A DNA stretch of 64,000 bases from Sulfomarinibacter sp963733915 (GCA_963733915.1 CAVTEP010000006.1:868001-932000); one strand, 5' to 3'. Positions 8,321 through 16,833 are shown, numbered from the stretch's first letter. Made by a program: numbers and translations. The notes: generated from the sequence alone by a model not told the origin.

Positions 8321-8932
8321 TTATGGTAACACAGGCGACCAGCTGAAGCTCCGCCGGTGCAGCGTTCCCGCCCCCGACTCCTGCAGCGCCCGCCGGTGCG
8401 CCACGGTCCCGTATCCCTTGTTGAGTTGCCAGCGCCAATGTGGCTCTCGCCGGCCCAGTTCGATCATGATCCGGTCTCGATGGACCTTGGCCAAAATCGA
8501 TGCCGCGGCGACGCAGAAGTACTCTCTGTCCGCGCTTTTGGGCGAGCGGACCGGGCAACCGATATCGCCGAGCTCCACATGGTCGATGACGACCGTGGCG
8601 TTCGGCACCATAACGGTGCGGGCCGCGGCCCGCATCGCGAGCCGGGTTGCTTCGAGGATATTGAGGCGATCGATGAGGTCCACCCAGACCTCACACACCA
8701 CCCAGTTCACGCAACAGGCGCGCAACCGCTCGGCCGCCGCCTCTCGCCGGCGCGGCGACAAGAGCTTGGAGTCGCGAACTCCGGCGTCGCGAGGGATGGC
8801 GTCAAACGCCAGGGCGCACACGACCACCGGACCGGCGAGAGCCCCACGACCGACCTCGTCAACGCCGATGATCAACTCCGTATCGCGGAGGATCCGCCGG
8901 TCCTTCGAGCCGAGCTCCGGATGTCGTGTCAT
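8321..8932 (-). CDS. rnhB: Ribonuclease HII
   Basis: Removes ribonucleotides and RNA primers from RNA/DNA hybrids. 203 residues, usual for the family. The signature GVDEVGRGALAGPV near residue 23 holds the Asp-Glu pair of the active site. RDSKLLSPRRR is the second block. The motif YFCVAAASILAKVHRDRIM is the typical C-terminal half. It lies 39 bases after rplS on the same strand, a very common rplS-rnhB arrangement, and is probably co-transcribed with it. Confidence 0.95.
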   Translation of the reverse strand: MTRHPELGSKDRRILRDTELIIGVDEVGRGALAGPVVVCALAFDAIPRDAGVRDSKLLSPRRREAAAERLRACCVNWVVCEVWVDLIDRLNILEATRLAMRAAARTVMVPNATVVIDHVELGDIGCPVRSPKSADREYFCVAAASILAKVHRDRIMIELGRREPHWRWQLNKGYGTVAHRRALQESGAGTLHRRSFSWSPVLP

Positions 8933-8971
8933 CAGAGCTTCAAAGGCGCCCGTGGCGGTGAGCTGCCTCGA

Positions 8972-9322
8972 TCAACGGGAGCGGTCACGCTCCTTGATCC
9001 GCGCCGCCTTGCCCCGCAGGTTGCGGATGTAATAGAGCTTGGCACGACGCACCCGGCCCTTTCGCGACACCTCGATCTTGGCGATCGAAGGCGTGTGAAG
9101 GGGAAATGTGCGTTCAACGCCGATGCCGGACGAGATCTTGCGAACGGTGAAGCTCTCGGAAACGCCGCCGTGCTTGCGCGCGATCACCAGTCCCTCGAAG
9201 ACCTGGATCCGCTCTTTCTCGCCCTCTTTGAGGCGCACGTGGACCTTGACGTTGTCGCCCGGACGGAATTCGGGTGTGTCGGTTCTCAGATATTCCTGCG
9301 TCACTTCGCGAATGAGGTCCAT
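8972..9322 (-). CDS. rplS: 50S ribosomal protein L19
   Basis: 116 residues, beginning MDLIREVTQEYLRTDTPEFR, with the family core GDNVKVHVRLKEGEKERIQ, FEGLVIARK, GIGVERTFPLHTP and RRAKLYYIRNLRGKAARI. L19 sits at the 30S-50S interface. Two in-frame ATG codons exist, at 9328 and 9322. The GGGAGG ribosome site is only 2 bases before the first but 8 before the second, so the second is preferred. The usual upstream partners rpsP-rimM-trmD are absent. Instead repeat B and a hypothetical gene lie upstream. Confidence 0.95.
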   Translation of the reverse strand: MDLIREVTQEYLRTDTPEFRPGDNVKVHVRLKEGEKERIQVFEGLVIARKHGGVSESFTVRKISSGIGVERTFPLHTPSIAKIEVSRKGRVRRAKLYYIRNLRGKAARIKERDRSR

Positions 9323-9433
9323 CTTCATTGCCTCCCAGGGGGATAGGGATCCGGCGCGACCGGCTCCCGGGGCGGGGAGTATAAGGGAGAACACGAGGAT
9401 ACGCAACAGATAACCGTGCCCGCCGCGGTACGG

Positions 9434-9546
9434 ACAGGGAAAAAAGGGAAAAGGGGCAGAGGAGAAAAGGAGCAGAGGAGAAAACAAGAACACGGGGAGG
9501 CCGGGTGGTCTCCTTTTCCCCTTTTCCCCTTTTCTCCTTTTCTTCT
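9434..9546. repeat. Modular intergenic repeat B (GAAAAGG / CCCCTTTT arms)
   Basis: The left arm is GGGAAAAGGGG-like words. The centre GGGAGGCCGGGTGG lies around 9495-9508. The right arm is three CCCCTTTT-type words, complementary to the left. It separates the hypothetical gene at 9566 from rplS. Confidence 0.75.
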
Positions 9547-9565
9547 CGAATCCCTTGCTCGATAC

Positions 9566-10180
9566 CTATTTTCCACCGGGATGGATCGGCAGCCCCTGAT
9601 CGTTTTCCTCGCCCTCCTCCTCCCCCCAACCCGTCGGCGCGGGAATTCCATAGAGCCGCGCCTCGTCACCCACCGGCACCAGCACGACCCGACCATGGGC
9701 GTCGAGGACCTCATCCGAGGGCCATTGGTCACCACTCTCCGATTCAAAGGACCGAAAGCCGAATGGCACCTCGGCGCCGTCCGGGGCAAACCAGTCCGGG
9801 GCCACCAGGTCCCAGCGTTCGTCCTGCTCGGGCACGCCGCGAAAGCTCAGCTCCGCCACCGGCCGTGCGCCAAGCTCCTGCTTTTGAGCCACGAGCGCTT
9901 CGGCCTCGGTCACCAAATCCTCGAGCATCTGCTCGGTAAATGCCTGAACCATCTCCCGGTTCTCGGTGCCTGCGATTTCAGCCGACAGCAGCAGCTGGTA
10001 GTTGTCACCGTCGAGTTCATCGCCGGCCGTGAAGTCGAGCGCGAGCTCGGTCCCGTCCTCCACCGCCTCGACGTCGAAGGACGCTCCGTGCACCAGGTCC
10101 CGCACAATCAGCGCGAGCAGCATCTCTTCCGCGGATGCGGCCGGAAAGGCGATCTCCCAGCCAGTGGTCCAGGTCGTCAT
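9566..10180 (-). CDS. Hypothetical acidic protein, last gene of the tat/ttcA operon
   Basis: 204 residues, strongly acidic (runs of Glu/Asp), no signal peptide or membrane helix, no motif recognised. Features include WDLVAPDWFAPDGAEVPFGFR in the middle and a C-terminal tail ending GEEEGEENDQG. It starts 13 bases after the ttcA-like stop, so it is very likely translated from the same message. A cytoplasmic role is likely from composition only. I do not recognise the family. Confidence 0.65.
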   Translation of the reverse strand: MTTWTTGWEIAFPAASAEEMLLALIVRDLVHGASFDVEAVEDGTELALDFTAGDELDGDNYQLLLSAEIAGTENREMVQAFTEQMLEDLVTEAEALVAQKQELGARPVAELSFRGVPEQDERWDLVAPDWFAPDGAEVPFGFRSFESESGDQWPSDEVLDAHGRVVLVPVGDEARLYGIPAPTGWGEEEGEENDQGLPIHPGGK

Positions 10181-10192
10181 CGCTACCCCCTG

Positions 10193-10948
10193 TTACCCGT
10201 CGTTCTCACTCTGTTCCTCGAACTGCCGCACGGCCGCCCAGTAGAGCTGGCGTCGGACCAGTCCCTGGTCCCTGCCGAGAGCCGACAACGTCGTTCGTAT
10301 CCGCTTCCGGCGAGCATCCTTCTCGCGTCGACAAGCTACCACCGGTTCCGGCAGCGCCGCGAGCCGGGAGACCCGCGCGAGCTCTCCGGATCGCAGCTCG
10401 TAGAGTGGTCGCACGATCGTCACAGCACCCCCAAAATAGGTGCGGATCGGGGGCATGACCTCGGCCGTGCCCGTGTACATCAGGCTCAACAGCCAGGTTT
10501 CGACCACATCGTCGGCGTGGTGGCCGAGCGCGACATGGGTCGCACCCTTCGCGGCCGCGGTCTCCAGGAGGGTTCGTCGCCGCGCCCGCGCACAAGCAAA
10601 GCAGTCGAGGGGCAAGGTCTCCGATGCGTCGAAACGCGCATCGACCTCAAAAAGGTCGATCTCCCGCGAACTCAGCCACCCCCCGATCCGATCCGGGAGG
10701 CCGGTGGTGGTTCCATCGGAATCGAGGCGCACGTGCAGCGCCAGCAATTCCAACGGCCTGCGAAGTCTCCGGTTGTGCTCGCCGACGAGGAATGCCATCG
10801 CGAGGCTGTCGAGGCCTCCCGAAACGGCGAGCGCCACCCGCTTCCCCTCGGGAAGGACCGGCCACCGGCGGGCCGTGCGCCGAAGCTTGCCTGCGAGGCG
10901 GCCCGCACACCGTCCCAGCTTCTGCTCGGCCTCTTCAGTCGTCCGCAT
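10193..10948 (-). CDS. TtcA-like tRNA 2-thiolation ATPase (PP-loop)
   Basis: 251 residues. The PP-loop SGGLDSLAMAF binds ATP for adenylation of the target base. CFACAR gives the CxxC of the TtcA group, and GHHADDVVETWLLSLMYTG is the second conserved block. TtcA thiolates cytidine 32 of tRNAs using an Fe-S cluster, whereas TilS lacks the CxxC and has GHHxDDxxET too, so TtcA-like is the better call. The start at 10948 has a GAGGAGAG ribosome site. The frame to 10984 is not supported. It overlaps the tatC stop by 14 bases. I am sure of the superfamily but less so of the exact substrate. Confidence 0.8.
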   Translation of the reverse strand: MRTTEEAEQKLGRCAGRLAGKLRRTARRWPVLPEGKRVALAVSGGLDSLAMAFLVGEHNRRLRRPLELLALHVRLDSDGTTTGLPDRIGGWLSSREIDLFEVDARFDASETLPLDCFACARARRRTLLETAAAKGATHVALGHHADDVVETWLLSLMYTGTAEVMPPIRTYFGGAVTIVRPLYELRSGELARVSRLAALPEPVVACRREKDARRKRIRTTLSALGRDQGLVRRQLYWAAVRQFEEQSENDG

Positions 10949-11717
10949 CTCTCCTCTTACCGAAGATGGCGGCCACCAACACACCGAGGAGATAGAGCAG
11001 AATCATCGGCGCGGCGAACACCGTCTGCGTGGCAATATCGGGAGTCGGCGTGATTACTGCCGCGACGACGAAGATCAGGAGAACCGCCCACCGGATCCAC
11101 CGCAGCAATTGACCGGCGGTGACAATCCCGAGGCGGGCGAGGAAAAAGATGAGCATCGGAATCTCAAAGACCAAACCGAGGCCAAGCAGGATCTTCGACA
11201 TCATCGAGAAATAGGCATTGATGGTCACGACCTGCTTGAAGCCCTCTCCGACACCGAGCAGGAATTTGACGACAAGCGGAAACGCGACCAGATACCCGAA
11301 GTAGCCGCCGGCCACGAAAAACAGGGTGGTGAACACGACAAAGGGCACGAACAGCCTTCGCTCGCGTTTGTACAACCCGGGCTTCAGAAACAACCAAACC
11401 TGCGCCAACAGGACCGGCGAAGACACGAAGATCGCAGTCAGCAGCGCCACCTTGATGTAGAGCATGAAGGGGCCCGGCAGATCGGTGAAGGCGAGCTTTT
11501 CACCCTCCGGGACCGCGGCCAGGAAAGGCTTTTCGAGCAAATGGAAGACCCTTGGGGCGAAGTACCAGCTGCCGAGGAAGGCGACAAATATCGTGATGAC
11601 GCTATAGAGAATGCGGCGGCGCAGCTCGTCGAGGTGGTCGAGCAACGTCATCCGCGGAAGCTCGTCGTCGAGCTCCTCGGCCCCGTTACCGACCAGGTCC
11701 GGTTCGGCCGGACTCAC
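10935..11717 (-). CDS. tatC: Sec-independent protein translocase TatC
   Basis: 260 residues, with six membrane helices expected. It is the multispanning receptor for twin-arginine signal peptides. The N-terminal motif MTLLDHLDELRRRILYSV is the TatC signature, with the functional Glu. Helical segments follow up to the charged tail GKRRDADD. Its ATG overlaps the tatA stop by four bases (ATGA at 11714-11717), which indicates translational coupling. A short acidic N-terminal extension (EPDLVGNGAEELDDE) precedes the family core. Possible Tat substrates in the window include the RR-containing Fe-S protein at 20495-21112. Confidence 0.95.
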   Translation of the reverse strand: MSPAEPDLVGNGAEELDDELPRMTLLDHLDELRRRILYSVITIFVAFLGSWYFAPRVFHLLEKPFLAAVPEGEKLAFTDLPGPFMLYIKVALLTAIFVSSPVLLAQVWLFLKPGLYKRERRLFVPFVVFTTLFFVAGGYFGYLVAFPLVVKFLLGVGEGFKQVVTINAYFSMMSKILLGLGLVFEIPMLIFFLARLGIVTAGQLLRWIRWAVLLIFVVAAVITPTPDIATQTVFAAPMILLYLLGVLVAAIFGKRRDADD

Positions 11718-12061
11718 GGCTTCCGGTTCTCCTCAGGCTCCGGATGAACCCCCACCTCGTCTCCGGTGGCATCGAAGGCCTTCTTGACAGTGGTTTGGAT
11801 CGGATTCTCGATCGTTTTCTTGATGCTCTGGAGATCCTTGCCGACGTCTCGGATCCCCTTGAGGTCTTTTTCGACGTCGCGGATGTCGTCGGCCGCGACC
11901 TCGTCCTCGATTGTGCGTTTGAACTCGTTCGAGGCGCGCCGGAACTCGCCCATGGCACGGCCTATCGAGCGTCCGATCTGGGGCATCTTGCGCGGCCCGA
12001 ACAAAAGCAGCGCTACGACGAAGATGAGGATCAACTCGGGCATGCCGAGGGTTCCAAACAC
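11714..12061 (-). CDS. tatA: Twin-arginine translocase subunit TatA/TatB
   Basis: 115 residues. An N-terminal membrane helix (MFGTLGMPELILIFVVALLL) is followed by the hinge FGPRKMPQIGRSIGRAMGEFR and an amphipathic helix. The charged, Lys/Asp-rich tail is longer than a minimal TatA, and the protein could act as TatB or as a bifunctional TatA. It is the first gene of the tatA-tatC-ttcA-like-hypothetical operon. No second tatA/B gene is visible here. Confidence 0.92.
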   Translation of the reverse strand: MFGTLGMPELILIFVVALLLFGPRKMPQIGRSIGRAMGEFRRASNEFKRTIEDEVAADDIRDVEKDLKGIRDVGKDLQSIKKTIENPIQTTVKKAFDATGDEVGVHPEPEENRKP

Positions 12062-12098
12062 TGGACCTCCCGGCGTCAGTATACCGGCATTGGAGTTC

Positions 12099-12146
12099 GG
12101 AATTAGGAATTAGGAATCAGGAATTAGGAATGCCACCCGCCCACCC
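12099..12146. repeat. Modular intergenic repeat C (AATTAGG arm)
   Basis: Four to five AATTAGG/AATCAGG words (12099-12131) run into the core CCACCCGCCCACCC (12133-12146). The right arm is short (ATCCTGAATTC). It lies between divergent tatA and ctp. Confidence 0.7.
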
Positions 12147-12157
12147 ATCCTGAATTC

Positions 12158-12220
12158 GCCCGCAGATTGATCAGATATAAAAATTCAAACCATCTGCGTG
12201 CGTTTGCGTGATCTGCGGGC
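12158..12220. repeat. CGCAGAT-type inverted repeat (copy 1)
   Basis: GCCCGCAGATTGATCAG at the left and GTGATCTGCGGGC at the right form an imperfect inverted repeat with an ATCTGCGTGCGTTTGCGTG block. A related copy is at 28407-28472. Both follow an AATTAGG-type repeat. Confidence 0.55.
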
Positions 12221-12432
12221 ATATCTTTCGGATGCCTGCATTATCTGCGCTTCTCGATTCTGAATGCCCGCCCCTTCGCCAGTATTCGGCGTCACACGTC
12301 GAGAAACGAACCTCGAGCGTCGGGTGGATGGTCGGAGAACCCCTTTCCCGGATTATCCGTATGGTGAATCGAGTTACACTGGGGTACGCGGCCTCGGCAC
12401 GACACGGGCCGACGACATTCGATTGGATCACG

Positions 12433-14010
12433 ATGAATCTGAGCAGAAGAGGTTTCAACCCGATTATTCTCGCCCTCGTCGTGCTCCTCGTCGGCGCGAC
12501 GGCGGGAGCGCTCTTTGGCGAGCGCTCCGTACCCGAGGACGAGACCCAACTCATGATTCGCGCGTCAAAGGTCGTTAACCTCCTCCTCGAGTGGTTACCC
12601 ACAGAGCAGGACCCGGCTGATATCGTCTATGACGGCATAGCCGGCATGCTCGAGGTCCTCGATCCGCACTCCAACTACCTCGATCCCCGCACCTTCCACA
12701 AAATGCGTTCGAGGCAGGAAGGATCGTTCTTCGGTGTCGGCATCATCATTTCTCGCCGTGACGCCAAGATCACGGTCATCGCGCCGATGGCTGGCACGCC
12801 CGCCGCATCGGTCGGTCTCCGCGCGGGAGACGTGATCTCGGCCGTCGGCGGCGAGCCGACCGAAGGCCTCAGCCTCGACGACGTCGTCGACCTGGTGCGT
12901 GGGCCGGAGGGGACAAGTGTCGCGCTGACAATCGCCCGGCCCGGGCTCAAAGAAACCTTCGACGTCGAAATCACGCGCACCCGCATTCCGCAGACGACCG
13001 TGAGGTACGCGTTCCTGGTTGGACCCGACGTCGGCTACGTCCGGCTTTCGGAGTTCACCAGCAGCAGCGAGCGGGAGGTCCGGGAGGCGATCGACCGTCT
13101 CGCAGCCCAGGGCATGAGGTCGCTGATCTTCGATCTTCGAAACAACCCCGGAGGATCGTTGGACGCGGCCATCGGCGTGTCCGACGTCTTCCTCGCCAAA
13201 GGCGATCTGATCGTCACCACCCGGGGGCGGACGCCGTCGAGCCGGACTACGCTCGACGCACCGGGGCGCGGCCGCCCGTTCGAGGGACCGGTGGTGGTGC
13301 TTGTCAACGAAGGCTCGGCCTCGGCGTCCGAGATCGTCGCCGGGGCGCTCCAGGACCACGACCGTGGTCTGGTCCTGGGCGAGGTGACGTGGGGCAAGGG
13401 TCTGGTCCAGACGGTGTTCACGGTGCGCGACACCGGTCTCGCTTTGACCACTGCCCGTTACTACACGCCGTCGGGCAGGTCGATCCAGCGCGCCTATGAC
13501 TCATACATCGAGTACATCACCCACAGCAACGGCACCAACGGTGACACAATCTACGAAACCTCAGCGGGACGGACCGTCCTCGGTGGTGGAGGCATTACTC
13601 CTGATGTCACCGTCACGGCACGAACCCTTTCCGAGAACCTCGCCAGACTCTACGGAAACTCGGCCTTCTTCCGGTTCGCCATCGAGCTCCTCAAGGGGAT
13701 CCCGGAGGAGGAGTACGCGGCCTTCGGCAACACCCTCGACATCGACAGCCAGATCCTGGATCGATTCTGGGCGTGGGTCGACGAGCAGGAGATCCTCACG
13801 ACCGAGGACATCGAAGATCTCAAGCTCTCGGCCCAGGACGTCGCCGATGTCAGTCTCGGGATCAGGACTGAAGTGTTGAACGCCACGCTAGGGCTCGATG
13901 GCGGCTATCGGGCGTACCTCGAAACCGACGACCAGTTCATCGCCGCCGTCGATCACCTCGACGAGGCGATGGACTTCTGGATCACCTGGCAAACCGCCAA
14001 CATTGACTGA
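12433..14010 (+). CDS. S41 family C-terminal processing protease
   Basis: A 525-residue serine protease of the CtpA/Prc family, exported and membrane-anchored. An N-terminal helix (about 8-28) acts as signal or anchor. A PDZ domain follows (about 90-190, GVGIIISRRDAKITVIAPM, GDVISAVGG), then the S41 domain. The catalytic Ser lies in NEGSASASEIVAGAL (about 290-304) and the Lys in GEVTWGKGLVQ (about 20-25 residues on), as in CtpA. The C-terminal 120 residues are a helical extension. The ATG at 12433 is preferred because the upstream frame is Arg/His-rich with no hydrophobic N-terminus. The TGA is followed immediately by repeat D. Confidence 0.9.
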   Translation: MNLSRRGFNPIILALVVLLVGATAGALFGERSVPEDETQLMIRASKVVNLLLEWLPTEQDPADIVYDGIAGMLEVLDPHSNYLDPRTFHKMRSRQEGSFFGVGIIISRRDAKITVIAPMAGTPAASVGLRAGDVISAVGGEPTEGLSLDDVVDLVRGPEGTSVALTIARPGLKETFDVEITRTRIPQTTVRYAFLVGPDVGYVRLSEFTSSSEREVREAIDRLAAQGMRSLIFDLRNNPGGSLDAAIGVSDVFLAKGDLIVTTRGRTPSSRTTLDAPGRGRPFEGPVVVLVNEGSASASEIVAGALQDHDRGLVLGEVTWGKGLVQTVFTVRDTGLALTTARYYTPSGRSIQRAYDSYIEYITHSNGTNGDTIYETSAGRTVLGGGGITPDVTVTARTLSENLARLYGNSAFFRFAIELLKGIPEEEYAAFGNTLDIDSQILDRFWAWVDEQEILTTEDIEDLKLSAQDVADVSLGIRTEVLNATLGLDGGYRAYLETDDQFIAAVDHLDEAMDFWITWQTANID

Positions 14011-14565
14011 AGAATTCTCAGTTTTGAATTCTTCAATTCTCAATGACCACCCGCCCAGCCTCGCTCCGGGGGTTGGCAACGAGAATTGAGAATTAAGAAT
14101 TGAGAACTCGGAGAATTCGGTCACGTCGTTGTCTTCCCAAATCAGCGTGACCGGTCCGTCATTGACGAGCTCCACCTCCATCATCGAGCCGAAGACACCG
14201 GTCTCGACGGCGACTCCCAGGCCGCGGAGCAGGTCGAGAAAGCTCTCGAAAAGTGGCGCCGATTCAGCGCTGGGTAGCGCACGATCAAAGCTCGGTCGGC
14301 GCCCCTTGCAAATCGTGCCCGCGAGGGTGAACTGCGAGATTGCGAGCACGGCGCCGCCGACCTCGTCGAGTCCGCGATTCATGCGTCCCTGATCGTCCGA
14401 AAAGACGCGCAAGGTAGCCACCCGCCGGGCCCCACGTTCAAGCTGCCCGGGACCGTCGCCCCGTTCCAGCCCCACCAGGACCGCGAGACCGACTCCGATC
14501 CGCCCCACCGCCCGGCCATCAACCCGTACCTCGGCCCGCGTCACCCTTTGGATCACCATCTTCAT
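13888..14565 (-). CDS. dtd: D-aminoacyl-tRNA deacylase, with abnormal C-terminal read-on
   Basis: Hydrolyses D-aminoacyl-tRNAs. The family core is complete in residues 1-145: MKMVIQRVTRAEVRVDGR, GAVLAISQFTLAGTICKGRRPSFDRA (SQFTL block) and VNDGPVTLIWE (Gly-cisPro block). Normal Dtd is about 145-150 residues. Here no stop follows: the frame continues through repeat D (in-frame reading FSILNSQFS) and then antisense into the ctp gene to 13888, for 225 residues. The tail after about 151 is very likely not native. The ATG overlaps the murJ stop (ATGA at 14562-14565), showing a murJ-dtd operon. Confidence 0.88.
   Translation of the reverse strand: MKMVIQRVTRAEVRVDGRAVGRIGVGLAVLVGLERGDGPGQLERGARRVATLRVFSDDQGRMNRGLDEVGGAVLAISQFTLAGTICKGRRPSFDRALPSAESAPLFESFLDLLRGLGVAVETGVFGSMMEVELVNDGPVTLIWEDNDVTEFSEFSILNSQFSLPTPGARLGGWSLRIEEFKTENSSVNVGGLPGDPEVHRLVEVIDGGDELVVGFEVRPIAAIEP
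14011..14119. repeat. Modular intergenic repeat D (AATTCTC / GAGAATT arms)
   Basis: Begins on the base after the ctp stop. The left arm is GAATTCTCAGTTTTGAATTC-like words, the core CCACCCGCCC is at 14047-14056, and the right arm is three GAATTGA words. The dtd frame runs through it. Confidence 0.8.
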
Positions 14566-16175
14566 GGTCCGGACCCGCCTTTGAAGGCCGACAGCAACAG
14601 CCGGAGCTCGCGCCCGCCGAGCAAGGTCACCAGCCCGACGTACACGATTCCGGCGGGCGCCAACACGGCGGACAGCCGCAGTGCGCCGGCCAACGAGGTG
14701 CGCTCGATGCCCCCGAGCCACGGCCCGAGGAGGTAGAGACCCACGGCAACCAAGCCGGCCGCGACCACCTGCCGACCCACGGCCGCAAATGCGCGCCCAA
14801 CGCGAACGCCGTGAAACCCGTAGCGATGGGCATACAGAACCGTCAGGAAGAGCCCGAAACAGGCCATGGCAATGGTGTTGGCCCACCCCAAACCGACGGT
14901 GCCGTAGGGTCCGACCATCGCCGCACAGGACACGGTGAAGACGATCAGGGCCACAAGACTCCCCCACATCGGGCTGCGGGTGTTCTTCTGGGCGAAAAAG
15001 GCGCTCGCCATGATCTTGACATGGCCGGTTCCGACAAGAGAAAACGCGTACGCCGACAGAGTCGCACCGGTCAGGGCCACATCCCCGGGGCCGAAGCGGC
15101 CGCCACCAAAGAGCAGGCCGATAATCGGTTGTGAGAGGACCGCCATGATGACGGCCGCCGGCAGGGTGACAAAGCTGACCAGCGTGACCGTGCCGACCAG
15201 CGTGTGGGGGGCCCGCCCGGGATCGAGCCGCAGCTCCCTTGCCAGAACCGGTAGGAGGACCGTCGTCAGCTGTACGACGATCGCGCCGAAAACCAGCTCA
15301 GTCACCCGGTAGGCGCCATAGGTATAGCTCACACCCGAGTCGATATAGGAGGCGAATCGGTTCGAGATCAGCTGGTTGAGCTGGTTGATTCCGAGCACCG
15401 GAATGCCCGGCAGCATCAGCAGCGCGACCGCCCGCACCTGAGGATTCCGAAAACCACTCCAAACCGGCTTCAGTCTGAACCCGAGCCGCCGAACGGCCGG
15501 TACCTGGACCGCAAACTGGAGGAACCCTCCCACCAGCACCGCCACCGAAAGCACGACCTCCGGACTGTCAAATCGCGGCACCGCCCACCAGGCGGCGGTG
15601 GCGAGGATGACATTGAAGTAGATGGGCGCCGACGCCGACAACAGAAACCGCTCGCGGCTATTGAGCACGCCCTGTAAGAGCGCCGCCAGCGAAATGAGTA
15701 GGAGGTACGGGAACATGATCCGGTTCATGAAAACTGTGGTCTCGAGCTTGCCGGGTATCGCCGAGAAGCCCTCGGCGTAGAGCCGCACCAGCCACGGCGA
15801 GGCCAGGATTCCCAGACCAACTACGACGCCGACAACCAGCAGCAACACTGCGAGCAGGCCCCGAAACAACTCCCTCGCCTCGCTGTTTTCTTCCTCGCTG
15901 CCGGTCAGCTGCGCGAGGGTGGGTACGAAGGCCGCGTGCAGCGTGCCTTCGGCGAAGAGCCCGCGAAACGCGTTCGGGATACGGTTCGCCGTGCGGTACA
16001 TGTCATAGAGATTCCCTGCCCCGATGACCGAGAACAGGGCCTTGTCGCGAAGATATCCGCTGATCCGACAGACCAGGGTCACCACTGCCATCCCGGCGGC
16101 ATGACGAACTACACGTCGCTCCTGACTCACGATGCTCAAGGTACCACCGTCTGCGGGAGCTCGAGGTGACGTCAT
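14562..16175 (-). CDS. murJ: Lipid II flippase MurJ
   Basis: 537 residues with about 14 membrane helices. It flips the peptidoglycan precursor lipid II across the inner membrane. The start of the MATE-like fold, GMAVVTLVCRISGYLRDKAL, and the block FRGLFAEGTLHAAFVPTLAQL are the MurJ signatures, and FMNRIMFPYLLLISLAALLQG follows. The chosen ATG (16175) gives the usual N-terminus plus a 20-residue leader. The longer frame to 16250 reads through a GAAAAGG repeat and is not credible. The gene is coupled to dtd downstream and divergent from ssb. Confidence 0.94.
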   Translation of the reverse strand: MTSPRAPADGGTLSIVSQERRVVRHAAGMAVVTLVCRISGYLRDKALFSVIGAGNLYDMYRTANRIPNAFRGLFAEGTLHAAFVPTLAQLTGSEEENSEARELFRGLLAVLLLVVGVVVGLGILASPWLVRLYAEGFSAIPGKLETTVFMNRIMFPYLLLISLAALLQGVLNSRERFLLSASAPIYFNVILATAAWWAVPRFDSPEVVLSVAVLVGGFLQFAVQVPAVRRLGFRLKPVWSGFRNPQVRAVALLMLPGIPVLGINQLNQLISNRFASYIDSGVSYTYGAYRVTELVFGAIVVQLTTVLLPVLARELRLDPGRAPHTLVGTVTLVSFVTLPAAVIMAVLSQPIIGLLFGGGRFGPGDVALTGATLSAYAFSLVGTGHVKIMASAFFAQKNTRSPMWGSLVALIVFTVSCAAMVGPYGTVGLGWANTIAMACFGLFLTVLYAHRYGFHGVRVGRAFAAVGRQVVAAGLVAVGLYLLGPWLGGIERTSLAGALRLSAVLAPAGIVYVGLVTLLGGRELRLLLSAFKGGSGP

Positions 16176-16203
16176 CGTGGCAATCTCGAGGCAGCGGGCA
16201 CGA

Positions 16204-16280
16204 CGAAAAGGAGAAAAGGGGCGGAGGGGAAAAGGGCGGGTGGAATTCAAGAATCATATTTCAGAATTCAAAATTTGGGG
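16204..16280. repeat. Modular intergenic repeat E with mismatched arms
   Basis: The left arm is GAAAAGG/GGGGAAAA (16204-16233), the core is GGGCGGGTGG (16234-16243), and the right arm is AATTCAAG/CAGAATTCAAAATT. The two arms belong to different word types, unlike most other copies. Confidence 0.75.
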
Positions 16281-16284
16281 GTTC

Positions 16285-16307
16285 AGCACAGCGCGCGGCG
16301 CTGTGCT
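16285..16307. promoter_or_regulatory. Perfect dyad upstream of ssb
   Basis: AGCACAGCGC and GCGCTGTGCT form a perfect 10-bp inverted repeat around GCG, 37 bases before the ssb start. There is no T-tract, so an operator or mRNA leader hairpin is likelier than a terminator. Confidence 0.45.
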
Positions 16308-16344
16308 AAGCTCCCGCTGTCCCATCCACGCGGAGGAGGAAGAT

Positions 16345-16758
16345 ATGATCAACAAGGTCATTCTGGTCGGAAATGTGGGACGAGATCCCGATATTCGGTC
16401 AACCCAGGGCGGAACCCAGGTTGCAAACTTCAGCCTTGCGACCAACGAGCGTCGGAAGGAAGCAAACGGCGAATGGACCGACCACACGGAGTGGCACCGG
16501 ATTGTCGTCTGGGGACGCCAGGTCGCCATCGTCGAACAGTACGTGAAAAAGGGCCGCCAGCTCTATATCGAGGGCGCGCTCCGGACGCGCGATTGGGAAA
16601 CCAAGGACGGCCAGAAGCGCACCACGACCGAGATCCACGTCCGCGAGTTCAAGCTCCTGGGCGGTCGCGGCGGCGACAATGGCGGCAGCGAATCGCGCAA
16701 TGCCTACGGTGCCGTCGGCCAGGGATTCCCGGACGATGCCGACGACGTGCCGTTTTAG
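16345..16758 (+). CDS. ssb: Single-stranded DNA-binding protein
   Basis: 137 residues. The OB fold begins MINKVILVGNVGRDPDIR, with NFSLATNERR and TEWHRIVVWGRQVAIVEQYVKKG (classic SSB). A Gly/Asn-rich linker follows, and the acidic tip DDADDVPF is the partner-binding tail. The ATG has an excellent GGAGGAGGA ribosome site. It is a single-gene unit with a strong terminator just downstream. Confidence 0.97.
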   Translation: MINKVILVGNVGRDPDIRSTQGGTQVANFSLATNERRKEANGEWTDHTEWHRIVVWGRQVAIVEQYVKKGRQLYIEGALRTRDWETKDGQKRTTTEIHVREFKLLGGRGGDNGGSESRNAYGAVGQGFPDDADDVPF

Positions 16759-16780
16759 TTCAATGAGCTGACAGTTTTTT

Positions 16781-16809
16781 CTCCCGCGGTCGCCGCGGGA
16801 GATTTTTTT
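16781..16809 (+). terminator. Intrinsic terminator of ssb
   Basis: CTCCCGCGG (16781-16789) pairs with CCGCGGGAG (16793-16801) around a 3-base loop, and a run of seven T follows (16803-16809). It begins 22 bases after the ssb stop. Confidence 0.92.
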
Positions 16810-16833
16810 CCCCATTGGGCCAGCCGCTAACCC

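Larger units (their letters stand above)
12062..12432. other. Intergenic region tatA/ctp
   Basis: 371 bases between divergent genes. It holds repeat C and the CGCAGAT repeat. From 12221 to 12432 I see no gene. It must contain the ctp and tatA promoters, but I could not identify them with confidence. Confidence 0.5.
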
